Assembly (NCBI GenBank): GCA_039621445.1 | Contig: CP154956.1 | Coordinates: 10,663,443 to 10,727,442, forward strand | Direction of reading: 5' to 3' | Source: Euglena gracilis | Taxonomy: Eukaryota; Euglenida; Euglenophyceae; Euglenales | Length of the DNA: 64,000 bases | Shown here: positions 1 to 22,690 of the stretch, one piece after another | How positions within the stretch are numbered: the stretch's first letter is position 1 | Layout: every line of letters starts with the position of its first letter | Program-made: the position numbers and the translations under genes | The notes under the pieces: generated by a model | What the model was told of the DNA's origin: nothing | Databases searched by the model: none | What the model saw: only the letters and a program-made list of their open reading frames with translations

Positions 1-186
1 CCGGGAACAGGGGGATGCCGTTAGAGAGCTCCGCGGCGTTGAGGGCAGGCCAGCACTGTATGATTTCCGCAGCAGTCTGTCCCAAATTGCCTTTCTCCAA
101 AGGCAACAGACAAGTGGCCGTCTGGGCTGGAAAAAAATTGTAAAAATGTGGAGGAGATCAATGTGAAGATGACCCCAGTTTTTTCA

Positions 187-9324
<9,138 letters not shown>

Positions 9325-11689
9325 GGGTGTGTGTTAGCTGCTTGCCATCAATTCAATGCTCGCAGCAGCAGACAAGGGCTTCCCAGGTATCTTGGATCAG
9401 GATTCCAAACAACCCAAAGCTGCCTCGCAGGGGTGGGCCAAAAGTGTCCCCGGACAGGTCAAAAATTACACTGCAGAAAAACTGGAACAAATAAAAAACC
9501 TGCAAAAAAAAAAACTGCAAAAAACTGAAAAACAACAAAAAAATGCAAAAAAACCTGCAAAACAACAAAAAACCTGCAAAAAACTGCAAGGTGGACCTGT
9601 TCCCCTTCCTCACACACCATCCATGCCCACCTGCAACACACTGTGCACCATGCCTCAAGGGTGTGGCCAAGACCCTGTCTGATGATGACACCCATGCCCC
9701 AGCTCAACACCCGCGCCATAATTCTGCCATATGTCGGGGACGGAGGAATCTGAGAAACAGCCCCCCCAAAATAGGCGCAGGCAACAGGGTCCGCCAGAAA
9801 GTGGTGAGCCGAAAGGCCAGCGTCTTCCCTATCAGCAGATTATTTTTGAGGTGGCGAGGTTACACACCGCAGATGACACCACAAGGCACCGTGCTCTGGT
9901 TTAAAATCAGGACAAAAATCTGGTTGGCGTTGTTGGTTTTCAATCGAAAGTTCAGGATGCGAAGCAGGCAACTTCCCAGGAGGCTCAGGAATTGAAGAAG
10001 AAAATCATTTTCTTCAATCCCCCCCAATGTAAAGGACATGAATTTCCATTGAAAAAGTGTTATGGATAATAGGTAGGGCAGGGTCATGCATCAAGTGTCA
10101 CCACACAATTAGCCTAAATATGAAAGGCTTCTCAGTCACTAAAAATGACTAAATAAAAGATTATATCACATTCCAAGTTTGCGTCAATATGAAGCCAACA
10201 GTTGTTCTCCAATCAGAGGGATTTTGAGACCCGGGAGGAGGGGTGTCCCCCACCAACCCACACACCCACCACCCACCCTGGGGGGTGGGTGGGTTGGTGG
10301 CTTGGGGGGGGGACTCGCTTTTGGGGTGTCAATCTTGGGGTCCAAAAATTTTCCGGCGCTGCGCGCAGAAAAATACAAGAAGTTTTCCGCCTCTGGCGGG
10401 CGACCCCACCCTCCCAGAGGGGGTGGGGGGCTCCATCCACCCACCCACCCACCCACCTCCCTCCCGGGTCATCAAACTTGAAAACCGACTCCAATGCAAA
10501 AGAGGCATAAACAATTATTCTGTCCTCAAACAATTGCTGAACCAATACCAACTTTTCCACAAAGAAACCCCGGACTTGAATTCCCCCAGGCTTGAACGAA
10601 AGTACTGCGCATTAAAAGGATGTGCCAGACCCACATGAGATGAATAAAGAAGATGGTGATGGGATAAAAAAAAAGGACCACAAAAACAGCAAGAATTGGC
10701 AACAGCAGCGGCCGCGGACTGACGCTTATCGTTGTCGGGTGGAGAAAAAGCCTCCAGCAGCGATGAGCAAGAGAGGCCGCAGGAGGGGGAGCATTGGTTA
10801 TGGCGGTCAGGTATTTGTGGTCCACCAGTCCATCCACGGCGGTTGGCCGTTCCTCCCCCACACTGTCCAAGGTGAGCCCACCCAGTGGAACCAATGAAGA
10901 GCCAGGTGTTAGGGTTCGATGGAAGGGTAGTGGTGGGGGGGTCCACCCCCCCACCCACCACAGCAATTTCACAGATTTTTTAACAAATTTTCCGGTGCCC
11001 AAGGCGCCGGGAAAACTTTTTGGGGGTCAAAAACTGGTGCTCCCGGAAAATATGGGAGGAGGTGGGGGGTGGTTGACCCCCCCACCCACTTTGGCCACGG
11101 TACTGTTTAGATGGGGCTGGCTAACCCCCGCACCGGAGGGGGGGGTCCGACATGGCCTCCCACCTGCCACAGGGCAGTGCGGGAATCGGCCAAACAGTGA
11201 CCAATAATAATCAGTCCAGTGCGAAGTGCCAGGCCCCCTGCAGTCAAGGGGGGTTGGTTGGGGACAGGGATTGTTTTTAGACTGGCGGAGGGGGAGGGGG
11301 AGGGGGGAGTGCCATGTTCCCTGGGGGGGGGGGCAGGGGATCCACGGTTGGGGAGTCAATTTTGGGTTCCAAAAAAACTCTCGGTGCAAAATTGGTGCCG
11401 AAAATAGAGGACAATACCCTATGGGGTGCGCCACTCGGCCCAACCCCCATCCCGGACGCTCCTCCCCCTCCCCCCTTCCCCCTCCCAGGGGCCCAACCTT
11501 CAAAAAACCCCTCTCCGGTTGTCCCTGGTTGGGGACGACACCCTTCTTACACTAAGACCTGCAGGACGTGGTCTGGCTGGAGTTGCACTTTTCAAAAAAA
11601 AAAGAAGCCGTTTAAAATCTATTTTTAAGAATATTAATATAGATATATGTATAAATATATACCCCCCCCCCCGGGCGCTTGGCCTGGGC

Positions 11690-12050
11690 CATGATTGAAA
11701 ATAAGCCCGGGGGGGCAACGTTGGGGGGCCAAGTTTGCATGTTAAGAGCGTGAAGGGGCCAACGATACCAACATCGGAGCCCCCCAACTGGAAAAAAATT
11801 CCTCCGGCGCTGCGCGCTAAGGTGGACGTTTTTAAAAACAGCAAAAAATGTACATTTTTGGCTGTTTTGGGGGGTCCAAATTTTTTTTTGGCGCTGTCGT
11901 CGGTCACTGGAAAATTTTCCACTGACTAGCCCTGCCAGCAGACCCCACCCCCTGGGGGAGTCTAGAATTCCCACCAGCCAAATTTGGACTAACTGCAGTC
12001 CAGCCCCCCCCCCCTGCGGGGGGTGCTGCGAACCCTTAAGCCAAGTCCTG
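11690..12050. mobile_element. Diverged copy of the intron-forming element family
   Basis: Contains CACTGG...CTAGCCCTGCCAGCAGACC, CCAAATTTGGACTAACTGCAG and the terminus (12034-12050) whose reverse complement is CAGGACTTGGCTTAAGG. That end agrees with the intron element at 61815-62229. It also has an internal GCGCTGCGCGC hairpin. Confidence 0.55.
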
Positions 12051-13879
12051 CCCCCACACATAATGCAACGACCCCAAAAAGCCGGCCACCGAAGGCGACC
12101 GAAAGGTTTCTTTTGGATTGGGAAGAGTTTTGCCTGTCGAATCTTGGACTCCCGGCCGCCATCAATTTTGGAGATCAGGCAATGTTGGACATTTTGGACC
12201 TCCCCTGTGGTGAGGCTCGCCGCTTGGAATTTCACTGGGGGTTCCTGGACACCTTCCCTCCCTCTCATAAACCAATGGTGAACTTCACCGCTGAAGCTCA
12301 CCACAGGCATCACAAATGTCGATTTTTGGAAAATATCCTGAGAAAACGTACATTATTTCCGGAAGTGTCAGAAGTGTCGGTCTGAAAAAATGTCCGAAAC
12401 CATTTTTTTGTTTCTCGAAATTTTTATGTCAAAAAAAATTCGAAAAACATCAAAAGAATTGCCCGAGATGGTAACTTACATAAACCTTTGAAATTTGTGC
12501 AAGTTATGTAATTTTTCCCGGCTTTTTTGACCAAAAAAGTTTCGGGCCAAAAACAGGGCTCTGGCGGGCAAAAAAAAACCGCTTATTTTCGGGTCAAAAA
12601 CCGTTTCCAGGTGAATTTTATAAATCATAAATTATGCGAAATTGGCAATGGTAATCTTTTCGGCCGTCCGTTGCGTGCAAGTTCCATTAAGAGCTCAGCA
12701 CTATTCAAAACCTGGGCTACAAGTCAAAAAATTGTTGGTGAAAATCCGACCCCCCAAAATGACCCACAAAACTCCCCAACTTGACAATTTTTGGTAAATT
12801 TGGTCAAAAAGGGCATTTTTGATGATGGTTGGTCTCAAAAAGTTGCCAAAAAATCAGTATTTGTGTGGTTTGCAGCCGAAAAAGTCGTCCCCGGCGGCTT
12901 TCACTTTTCTGTGGAAAGAAATTTTACTAAAGGCCAAGATTGCAAGTTTACAGAAAAGGCCAACTTTAGGGGGCGAAGTTTGCATGTTAAGAAGTGGGGG
13001 TCCAAGCGCCCGGGGGGGGGGCAAGTGCCCGGGGGGGGGAGTCCCAACTATATGACCCCGCGGGTCGTATAGTTGGGAGCAGGGGGGGGGGGGTCGTATG
13101 GTGGGACCCGGGTCCCACTTTTTGACTTTTCGGTCCCGCGGCACCGGGAAAACGCGCAGTTTCCGGGGGCAACCGACGGCGGATCCGGGGAGGGTTCCCG
13201 CTTAATTTTAGGAATAGGGTTAGGGTTGGGATCAGCGCGCCGAAAATTGGCCAATTTTGGGGACCAAGTTAGGCTGGAAGTTAGGTCCCCCTTTCGGAAG
13301 ATTTTTTGAAACACACGTTTGCCTAAAAATCCTCGAATTCGGCCTGAATTCGGCGTGAATTTGTCCGGTATGCGGCCTAACTTCTCCCTAACTTTCCCCA
13401 AAATGGGTGTCCTACGGCCCGCCGGCCGGAACCCTAACCCTATCCCAATTTATAACCCCAACTTTCCCCGAAGGTCGGACGCGGGTCTAACCATACACAT
13501 ACATATTTACATAAACGTATTTTGCAAAAAAGGCCTTTACCTTCCTCCATCACAAAGAGGGCACCCTCCTCCCAGCATAGTCGGCATGGAGGGGTGGTGC
13601 AACCCCCTCCCAAGATACAGACTCAAGAGATGTAAAAAAAAATCAAAAAATATCGATGAAAAAATGCTTCGTCTGTCTTTGAAAGGAAAAAAACGGGCCG
13701 AGAAAAACTGCAAAACAAAAAATTTACGTGCTTGAGTGCCACACACGTGCGAATGGTGCAAAATGTCCCAATGACACGGGGGGGGGGGTGAATGGCACAG
13801 TGTGTCTTCAAGAAGTCAAACTAACGGCATCAATTTGGCTTCACCCTCGTTGGATTTCACCCCGTGAGGATGCCACCCT

Positions 13880-14030
13880 GCTGCAGGGATCGGAGTTGCA
13901 AATGCTCACACAGGCGCGTGATCAGCGTTTGACCAGCAGTGGCAACAGGGACAAATGCAACTCTGCCGAGCCAGCCACGCCACACTTCTTGCGCGGCACC
14001 GCCCACGGCGATCGCAAATGACTTGTTTTT
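13880..14030 (-). CDS. Unassigned possible exon
   Basis: A minus-strand frame free of repeats reads AVGGAAQEVWRGWLGRVAFV then PVATAGQTLITRLCEHLQL. The composition is protein-like and unlike the surrounding G-rich DNA. I recognise no family and see no convincing splice sites. It could be a chance frame. Confidence 0.2.
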
Positions 14031-15779
14031 ACCGCCCGGGAGGTGGAGGTGGACACCCCAGGAACGCCACCTGGGTGCATCCTCAGGTGGTGGCCCCCAC
14101 CACCACCTGGGAGAGCACTTATGTTTTTTCAAGCTATTTTGGGGTCAAAAGTTCCGACAGCTGGAAAAAAAAACAACCAAATGATAACCCCAACCAAATA
14201 ATAATAATTAGTAATTGGACACTGAAACCAGGGTCCAGGGGGGGATATTATTTGGGGGGTTTTATTATTTGGACAAAATTTTTGAAGTCAAAAATCCGCC
14301 CAAAAACCCTTCCACAGGCTCCAATGGTCAATTTTTTGGTGGTTTGGGCATTTTTGAAAAATTGGTGCTTTTTTGGCATACTTTCTGCACCAATTTCATC
14401 CATTTTTGTGATTTTTTTTGCAACACTTTTTTCCCTCCTTTTCCCCTCCTTTTTCCCCCTGCCTTTACAGCTGCCAGAGGGGGGTTTATTATTTGGGTGG
14501 CCGAAGTCGGTCCTCAGGGGGGGGTTATTATTGGGGGGGGGGGATAGGAGGAACTCCTCCTCCAGGGTTTACGAAATTGCCCTGGGGTGGTTGGGCCCGG
14601 AACAACCCACCAAATAACCAACCTTTAAAAGCATCTGGCGTTTACCCTTCTGGGACAATTGCCACCAGCTGCATTGGCTAATGCAAGGGGGGGTGAGGGG
14701 GCCAATAAACTAGCAAATACAAATGGAAAAGCAATCCTGATCAATGAAGGACCCACTTTTTGATCCGAGGCCTAACCCATCATCATAACTGTCTTAAAAC
14801 GCAAACCGGCCATTCTTTGATCCTTTCGGCATCCCAAATCCTTGTCACTGGCAACAAACTGCCCAGTGCAAAGGGGGGGGGGGACAACAACTGCCCCCCC
14901 CCCCCTGTGTCCAGCAAACAACAAAATGCAGAATGCTGCGGTGCGAGCTGGCTGTTTATGAGGCGCAGCAGTTCAGTAAAAAGGAAATTCTGCTTATAGT
15001 GATAAAAGTTGTGGTGCGTACCGGTGGGAAAGCGGGGTCGAAATGACAAGTTTGTATGTAGGCCGTGAGAAAAGGATGGTGACTCTGTGCACTTCTTTTA
15101 GCAATAAATCGGCGGTTGTGGTCAAGGAAAGTCAGACAAGGCAACCAAGATGAGAAAGAAAAGGGTGGTGGGGGAGGGGGATGTGGGGAAGAAGGCGACA
15201 TATGTATGCGATGGAACAGTGAGGTTCTTGTTGCGGCAACCAGAAGCCCATCCAACTGCTCACATTGGAGAATCCTACCACAACCATGACGCCACCATAA
15301 CCTTTGGGAACGCCGGACATGTGGCCATTCATCGGCGACCACCCCAACATCCTGTGCACTGTGAATGCACGGCATGGCAACAACTTGACCTGCAGAAATT
15401 GCGGTTTAGGGAATTAGTACACTTCTGCTGGAGGGGACTTAGAAAATTTCACAAATTTGGTCATTTTGAAATGCAAATTTTGAGCCTTTATTCACATCTT
15501 TTTTTTCTGTCCAAAAACGTTGTTTTTGCAATTTTGGGAACATATGTTGATTCTGGAAATACGAATTTTTTTGGTGAAAAATACAAAAATGGCAAAAAAT
15601 TTACAAAAACGTAGGTATCAGGTAAAATCTGGTCCAGGATGTGGAATTTCCCACCAGAAATTGGGGAAAAACCTAAAAAAGGCCCAGAATTGCCAAATTT
15701 TGTCAAAATTTGTAAAATTTAGCAAATTTTGGCATAGCCGAAACTCATTTCGCCTTCCATCTCAGGTTCATGCGGAAAA

Positions 15780-15860
15780 ATTGCAGAAAGGGAAAAATTA
15801 AATAGCGAAAAAATTGCGGAAAATTGCGGAATAATTGCGGATATCAATTCCACTCCCTGC
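15780..15860. repeat. Remnant of the TTGCGGAAAA element
   Basis: Carries TTGCGGAAAATTGCGGAATA and GATATCAATTCCACTCCCTG, the right end of the 25970/39242 family with substitutions in the C tract. A further diverged piece (ACTTCTGCTGGAGGGGACTT) sits near 15420. Confidence 0.55.
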
Positions 15861-17414
15861 AAAAAACGGCACAAATTAGATAAAACGCCGAAATTAAAAA
15901 AAATGGCCAAAATGATTGCAGAGAGGGTCAATTGGCACCCTCCAGCCTCTCACCTGAACCACATCAGGTGAGAGGCTGGGGTGTTGGTAAGAGGCGTTTT
16001 TGCTGTCCATTTCCCCCATTCATAATGACTTGCTTTGTATGATTCGCCTTTGGACCCCCCTCGCAACCCCCGGTTCATCACATACGACGCAACAGGGGAA
16101 TCGCTTCAGCTGATTGAAGGCAGGGGGGAAATATGGAGAGGCACATTTTGCACATACTTCACATATTGAGGGCTTTTCTTCACGTTTTTGCCAAAAAAAA
16201 TACATACTTCGCAGATTTTGCCATGCTTAGCGCATACTTCGAGGGTTCTCAACATTTTTCCGCCACATTTTTAGCATAATATTGGGACCATTTTGAATTT
16301 CGAGCGGTTCCCCTGGAACTGACCTGACTGGCTGCAAAAATACTGAACCAGCAAAGCAAAAAAAAACCTGAGGTCATAGGATAAAATATCATATATTATA
16401 TTATGTATGAAAGCACACGGGGAAAACATGTTCAGATCGATTTCCAGTTTCTCCTATCTCTACGACGGCACTGTGTCATTCATCACACATCTGTTCCGAA
16501 GGCAACCAATACTCCCAACAGTATCAATGGCAGGTGGATATGCCAGTAGATATGCTGGTAGTGGACCCCCCCCCCAGGGTCCGCAAGCATTTCCATTAGC
16601 CAAATTTGGACTAGGTGCAGTCCAATGCAGTCCAGCCCCCCCCCCCGGATACTGTGCACCCTTAATTAGAAGCGTGCTTTTGACCGAAGGACCCTGACCC
16701 TGAAAGGTTCTCGTTGACAGTTTCCCCGGGGGTTTAGGTACAGAACCCCCCAAACAACAGCCCCACCCCCCTGAATAATTGCCCTTCAAATGTAGCCCCC
16801 TTGCACAAAACCCAAATAATATCCTCCCCCCCCCCCGACCTCGAACGCTGTGACTTTTTTGACCTCGAACGCTGTGACTTTGCCACCTGTGAGGACACGA
16901 AAAAGCTGCCAATGCTTTCTGAAACAAGTTTTTTGCACAAAAAAATAGTCATTCTGACAGGAGGGTCCTAAAAAAAAGGTCATTTTGGGAGGAAAATGGG
17001 CATTTTGGGGCATTTGGGGCAGGAGCCGATGCAAACATCCAAATAATAGCCCACCCATAGAGTTTAACCGAGTGTCCAAATAATAGCCCCATGGGGCTAT
17101 CATTTGGGGGTTTACAAAAGTTCACCGTGCGCCTTTTTTGAAACAGAGATGAGCTGCAGATTAGGAAGAAACCTGCTTTGTGGAGGAGCGCCAGGTGGTA
17201 CAAGTTTCGTCAGTAAAACAAGGGGTCAGGCGGAATGCAGCAGAAGCATGGCGTGCGCCCGAGCTATCACCCGATTTTGGCCCAATTTGGACCCCAAAAC
17301 GAAACTAAAACGTACCCTTGGTGATTGACCCCTGCGCTGTTGAGCCCAACCTGACCTGCAAAAATATTTTTCTAGGTTGGAGAATGCACTACAAGGAATG
17401 GTTTCCCCACAGAA

Positions 17415-17594
17415 ATGTCTCTTTCACATGATGAACCACACAAATCAGATGAGCACACTTCTGGTGAGGAAGTTACGGACCAAGAGGTGTTCTTTTCCCC
17501 GATGATTTCTCCTGTTATGGCTACTCAGTCACCATGTGAGCCCAAATATGGGGAAAATGACCCCCCCCCCCCGGGTCTGTTAGACCCAACTTGA
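17415..17594 (+). CDS. Unassigned small ORF, 59 codons
   Basis: A plus-strand frame from ATG at 17415 to TGA at 17592 starts MSLSHDEPHKSDEHTSGEEV and continues with TDQEVFFSPMISPVMATQ. It is acidic, with protein-like codon use, and ends in a C tract (Pro run). CCCCACAG sits just before the ATG and could be an acceptor or a trans-splice site. I recognise no family. Confidence 0.25.
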   Translation: MSLSHDEPHKSDEHTSGEEVTDQEVFFSPMISPVMATQSPCEPKYGENDPPPPGLLDPT

Positions 17595-20500
17595 CTTGGT
17601 CAATAACCCAGCGGGGGGGGGGGGGGTTCTGAGAATCCTGTAACCATGGTTGGCTGGAGAGTTGTGTTGCATCACACGTTCCCTTCAAAATGATACATTG
17701 GTTGAAAAGCATTGATTTTGGTATTCGCAGACCCCCCCCCCCTATTTGGCCAGTTCCCGGTCTCCTTCAGACCCCCCATTAGCCAATCAGCGGGGGGCTG
17801 GCTCCATGGCCGTGTCAATGCCAGCAGAATGCCGACTGTTACTCCTGTCAGTGGGAATATACTGACAGGAGTAATGTGAAAGAAACCAGCCTGCCCCCAG
17901 CACTTTCTGAAAACTGGTCCAATTTCCAACTGCGTTGGCCATTTGGGCCAAAATGAATCTAAACCAATAAAAATCTTGGCCATTTTCCTACAAATCTGGC
18001 TTAGGCGTTGCAGCTTGTGCTTAAAGAATGTTTCTTTGTCGACGTGCGCATTTGTGCAAATCGACAACACCTGACTTGATTGGGTCGTGGTTTGGGGCCC
18101 AGGACGCGGAGATGGAAGGAGAGACTTTGAAAGTTAGGTGCTCAAGAGCAGGTGTCCACACAGCACACAGCACACATACACCGACAAATACGTGTGATTG
18201 GGAACCTTCTAACAGCTGCTTCATCAACATGGGATGTTGCAGGAGCGATTTGGGGATTTGAAATCCTGAAATGCGAGATATTTTGCAGAATTCAAATACA
18301 GCAAAAGGACAAGCCTTCTGGGCCCAAATCTGGTCATCGTTGATTGACCATTTTTGACAATTTTGACTGAAAATAACGACACTTCCAGGATCAGTTCAAA
18401 GGTGCCCTTTCACCCCCCCGTATTTTGGTCCGAAAATGAGGCACAACATTGGCTGGGAATGAGTGCAGATCTTGGTTTTCAGGGGGCATAAAATGCAATA
18501 CACTAAAACCTTCTCACACAGACTGCACAACACCTCCACTTTGAGCAGAACACCTCCACATACATACTGTGTTCTTGTTTCCACTCTTGTCTCATAAATC
18601 CCTGATAATAAAGCTTCAAATTAAAATAGTTCGGTCGGCGCGCGCAATTGCGCAAATCAATGCTTAGAATGGTTGCTGCGCGTAATTGCGCACACCAACC
18701 TCTCAAAAAAACCAACAATGCTCTTGGGAAGCGGGTCCAGCACCACAAAAATTTCATGACATTCATTTTCCATCGGTATAAGAGGTGCTTGGTTGGTTTA
18801 GAATTGTTGGTGTGCACAAACGCGCACATCGTCCATTTGCACATTTGGACAAACCAACATCGTTTTTGCTGTTGTTTGGGTTTCCCAGAGTCTTAAACAT
18901 TAGTGGGGCACTGTGGACAACTTGCCACACAACTCAACGGGAACGTATGGCGGCCCTCCTGTGTTCTGTGTCTTCCTCATCGAACAGTGGCAGATTTCTT
19001 TTCCATCTCAGTTCTAACTACTTTATTTACGCACACGAATTTCCACTCCTTTCTTCCCAACTTCAATGACCTCCACAACGTGCTGCGGGGCTTCAGAAAG
19101 CAACCAAAGGGGTGGACTTGTCACCTCACCTGCAGGACCCCAGCACTTGCAGTTGTCACACAGGAAATGGGGGGGATTGGGGGGTTAATACAACTTTGGT
19201 AAATTTTTTTCTCACTTCGAGGGCTTCGTAACTTGGCCACGTGTTGCGGAGGGTCCAAAACTCTAAATTTGAGCATTCATCACTGGAAAATTGTGAAAAT
19301 TCAAATTCAAAGGGACGGCATGTCACAAGCAAGTCAAAAGCCTGGCCCCCGACCCTCCAAAACAAAAAGTTCAAAATTTTGTGTCGGTGTGTGCATATGT
19401 GCACACCGACACAAAAAAGCGTACGTGCGAATTGTGCCACCAACCTGGAAGCAGGCACCCATGCTGATTTTGGGTGCCCTTCCAATGAAATGGTCATTTT
19501 TGGGCCCTCGGGATCTTTGGTTCCCATTTTGATGCTCTTGTCGGGCCAGGTCAGTCTTGATTGGACATAAGTGGGGTATGCCAAAGAAAAAATGGTCACA
19601 AATCGACCATACAACGTTTGACAATTTCCCTGGGGTTAGTTTTCGACCATTTCGCCAAATTTCAGCTAATTTTGCAGCTAAAATTGTCTAAAAGTGGCTA
19701 GGATGGTGGCCAAAGTCAGTCAAAAGCGACCAAAAAGTGGACAAAAGTTGACTGAATGTGGCAAAAAGTGGCCAAAAATGCCCAAAAGTGGCCAAAAATG
19801 ACATCGCTGGGCCTGACCCCTCCTCAAAGGTTTCGAAAATTCTCGAAGCTGTTTCTGGCAACAAAGCCCAATGCAAAATGCAAAATTTCCAAGAACAATT
19901 TTAGAAATATGCCAAAATTGTTGCTTGGTCAATTTTTTTTTAAAAAAGGCGAGGATTTTTTTGGGGAGGTCAAGCCGGCGTGCACTGAGAGGCAGGGCAA
20001 CTCCCCGGGGGGTTAATAGGGGGGGGGTTGGGTGACAAATCTGGCCATTCCGCAATATTTTTTTTGGAATTACAGCACCAAATTGGTCCCAGGGAGTGAT
20101 CCTTGGACATAAGATCGTTGGAGAAGGGGGAGAGGTAAAATGAAATAAATTTGAGTCACATATCATGGGGGTCTGGTTGTACATCCCCAGTCCAATGACC
20201 AGTCATGCCTGTCCTCCGTCTGGAGGGGGCCGTTGGACATAAGGGGGAGGGTCTTTGGACATGGGGGGAAGGATAGAAAAAAAGACCGAAAATACATACA
20301 TACAACTATAATACAGAAAATATAAAACAAAAGTATAATACAAAAAAATGCCAAAAAATCATTTTGTGTTTTGAGAACATTTGGAGTCCAAAACAGGGTG
20401 TCGCTGAGCAACTCCGAGGGCTCACCCCTGCCGACAAAAAAATCAGTTGAACGCAGCTCAAAAAACTGCATATGCCAAAAAAAAATTCAAATCTTTTTTG

Positions 20501-22519
20501 ATCCAACACTTGAGCTGGGCAGCCCACTTTCCCAATACCGTTGTGTCTGGTTCTGTCCCATTTTTTTTGCAACATCAAAAAAATAAATAATTTGTTATCA
20601 TCCACCCGCACGGCTGGACAGAGAATAAAACTTGTCGATGGGGGAGGGGGGCTCTGAGGCGGAAAAAAAGCTGCTGGCTGGCTTTGTATGTGTTGTGCAC
20701 GTGCATGCGTGCGTGCGTCGTGTGTGCGTGCATGTGCGTGTGGTGTGTGTGCATGGGTGGGTGGGTGGGTGGGTGGGTGTGGGTGTGTGGGTGGGTTGGT
20801 GTGGGTGGGTGTGGGTGGGTGTGGATGGGTGGGTGGGTGGGTGTGGGTGTGGGTGTGGGTGTGGGTGTGGGTGTGGGTGTGGGTGTGGGTGTGGGTGTGG
20901 GTGTGGGTGTGGGTGTGGGTGTGGGTGTGGGTGCGGGTGCGATACCTCCAGCTACTTGCTTTCTTCGGTTCTTTCTCATGGCAATAGCAGCTGCCCTTGA
21001 GTGCTTTCTTTGCGGATCCGCCAGGACATTGAAAGGACTGAATGAAAAGAACAGAGGTGGTCGTGAGCAGGGAACGCGGGTGCAGAAGCCGGAACATGGG
21101 AGCCTGAGCTGCCGGCGCCGCGTGAGACACAGCGAACAGCCCCGGGAGCGACGCAGGTCTCGGGAGGTACTTCAGGGGTGTAAAGGATGGCCTGGTGGGG
21201 GAGAGGGGGTCGACCCCCCTACCGGAACGTTCTCCAAGGGAAAACTACTTCTGTCCCAAACGAAAAATAAATTGACCTAAAAAATCTGCACCTCAGCAAA
21301 AGATGTCTTCTTCACATTTGTTTTTGAAATCGGTGGTTCGTTACCAACATTCAGAAAAGTGTCTGTGTTTTCCTGTTGGTAGGTTCCAATTTCTCGACTG
21401 CCGCGTCTCACATGCCCCCTCAACACCAAAACGAGAAAAAATATATGAACCTTTTGGAAATTTGCAAGCAAGGGTGAGGTAAACATCCTGAAAATTGGGG
21501 GGGGGACACCAACATAATGCAGAGTTTGGGCAAAATTGAAAAATTGGAATGAAATTGGAAAAAGAAGAATGTGCACCAACTTAATTCTGTGGTCCAATTT
21601 CTTTTGTTATTGGGTTTATTTTTTGGAAATTATCGCCAATTTAGGATATGATATTGGCGCGCTTTGGACATAAGCGAGGAGTAGGTCACCTCATCTTCCT
21701 CCCCCTCTTGAGCCCACTAATTTGACCTTGGCAAAAAAATGCAAACTTTCATTGAACCGCACAATTAAGAGAATTGAAGAACTTACTGATGGCACGGATA
21801 AACTCTTTCGAAGATGGTTCACACCTTTGGGGTCAGCGTCTGGCAATCTGGCAATTAGCCTCTTGAGGCCAAATTCTCAGAGTTGGTGTTGCCCCACCCC
21901 ACGTCGCATTGCAAGAAAGGAAGAATGTGCTGCGAATTTTCATGCTTTTTTCATCACACTTTCACATTGTGTTTCCCAAATATCTTTGTATGATCATTTT
22001 CGCCAAATTGGGTTTTGCTGCACATTTTTTGCAAAAAAAACTGTTGGAGTAATTGTGTCAGCTTCTACTCATTTCAAAGCAGACATACAATAGGTGTGGC
22101 TCACAAATGCCCTGTGGGCCACGAAACTGGCCACAGCGAGCCATAAATCATCCACGACGGTGGGCAACCCTAAATGGATGTCTGTTTCAAAGTTGACAGG
22201 AAAATACCACCAACGTATTCGGAATTTCAGAGACGTGCAACAGACAAAGTTGATTGTTCTCACTGCCCCGGTGAAGTCGAACGTTCGGCTCTGCCCATTC
22301 AATGCCTTGTGTGCTTTGTACGACACAATCTCCCAGGTGGCTGTTTGCGAGGTGATGGTCAGCTGGACGGCTAACTGGGTAGGGGGGGGGGGTCAGGAGA
22401 AGAGAAGCTCAGAGAAAGTTGGGGTATCCCACACCCAACACCGCCGAGACCCGGGCCAACAAGAGGCGGGAGGGGGGAGAGCAGAGAAGGGGTCGGGCGG
22501 TCACCGCCAACTGAGTGTG

Positions 22520-22690
22520 GAGCACACGGTGTACGGATGGATGGGAGGCCCCCCAAAGAGCTCTCAAACTTCGACAGCAGCCGGTCCTCGGGTTCCATTG
22601 GGATGCCAGCGTCCGGCAGGCCCCAGTTGGGTTCCAGGGAAATTGTTTCGGGCAATGGACCGACCCCAAGCACTACCCCCGACTTGAGAA
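22520..22690 (+). CDS. Unassigned possible exon, strand uncertain
   Basis: Both strands are open over a non-repetitive GC-rich segment. Plus reads DGRPPKELSNFDSSRSSGS then IGMPASGRPQLGSREIV; minus reads PEDRLLSKFESSLGGLPSIR. Neither matches a family I know, and the boundaries are undefined. Confidence 0.2.

Noticed and set aside
12023-12385. 120-codon plus-strand ORF (ends RKRTLFPEVSEVSV)
   Set aside because: Opposite frame is also open, no motif, and it abuts an element terminus at 12050; not enough to call a gene.
20306-21130. 274-codon minus ORF
   Set aside because: Its middle third is microsatellite translation and the flanks show no conserved motif.
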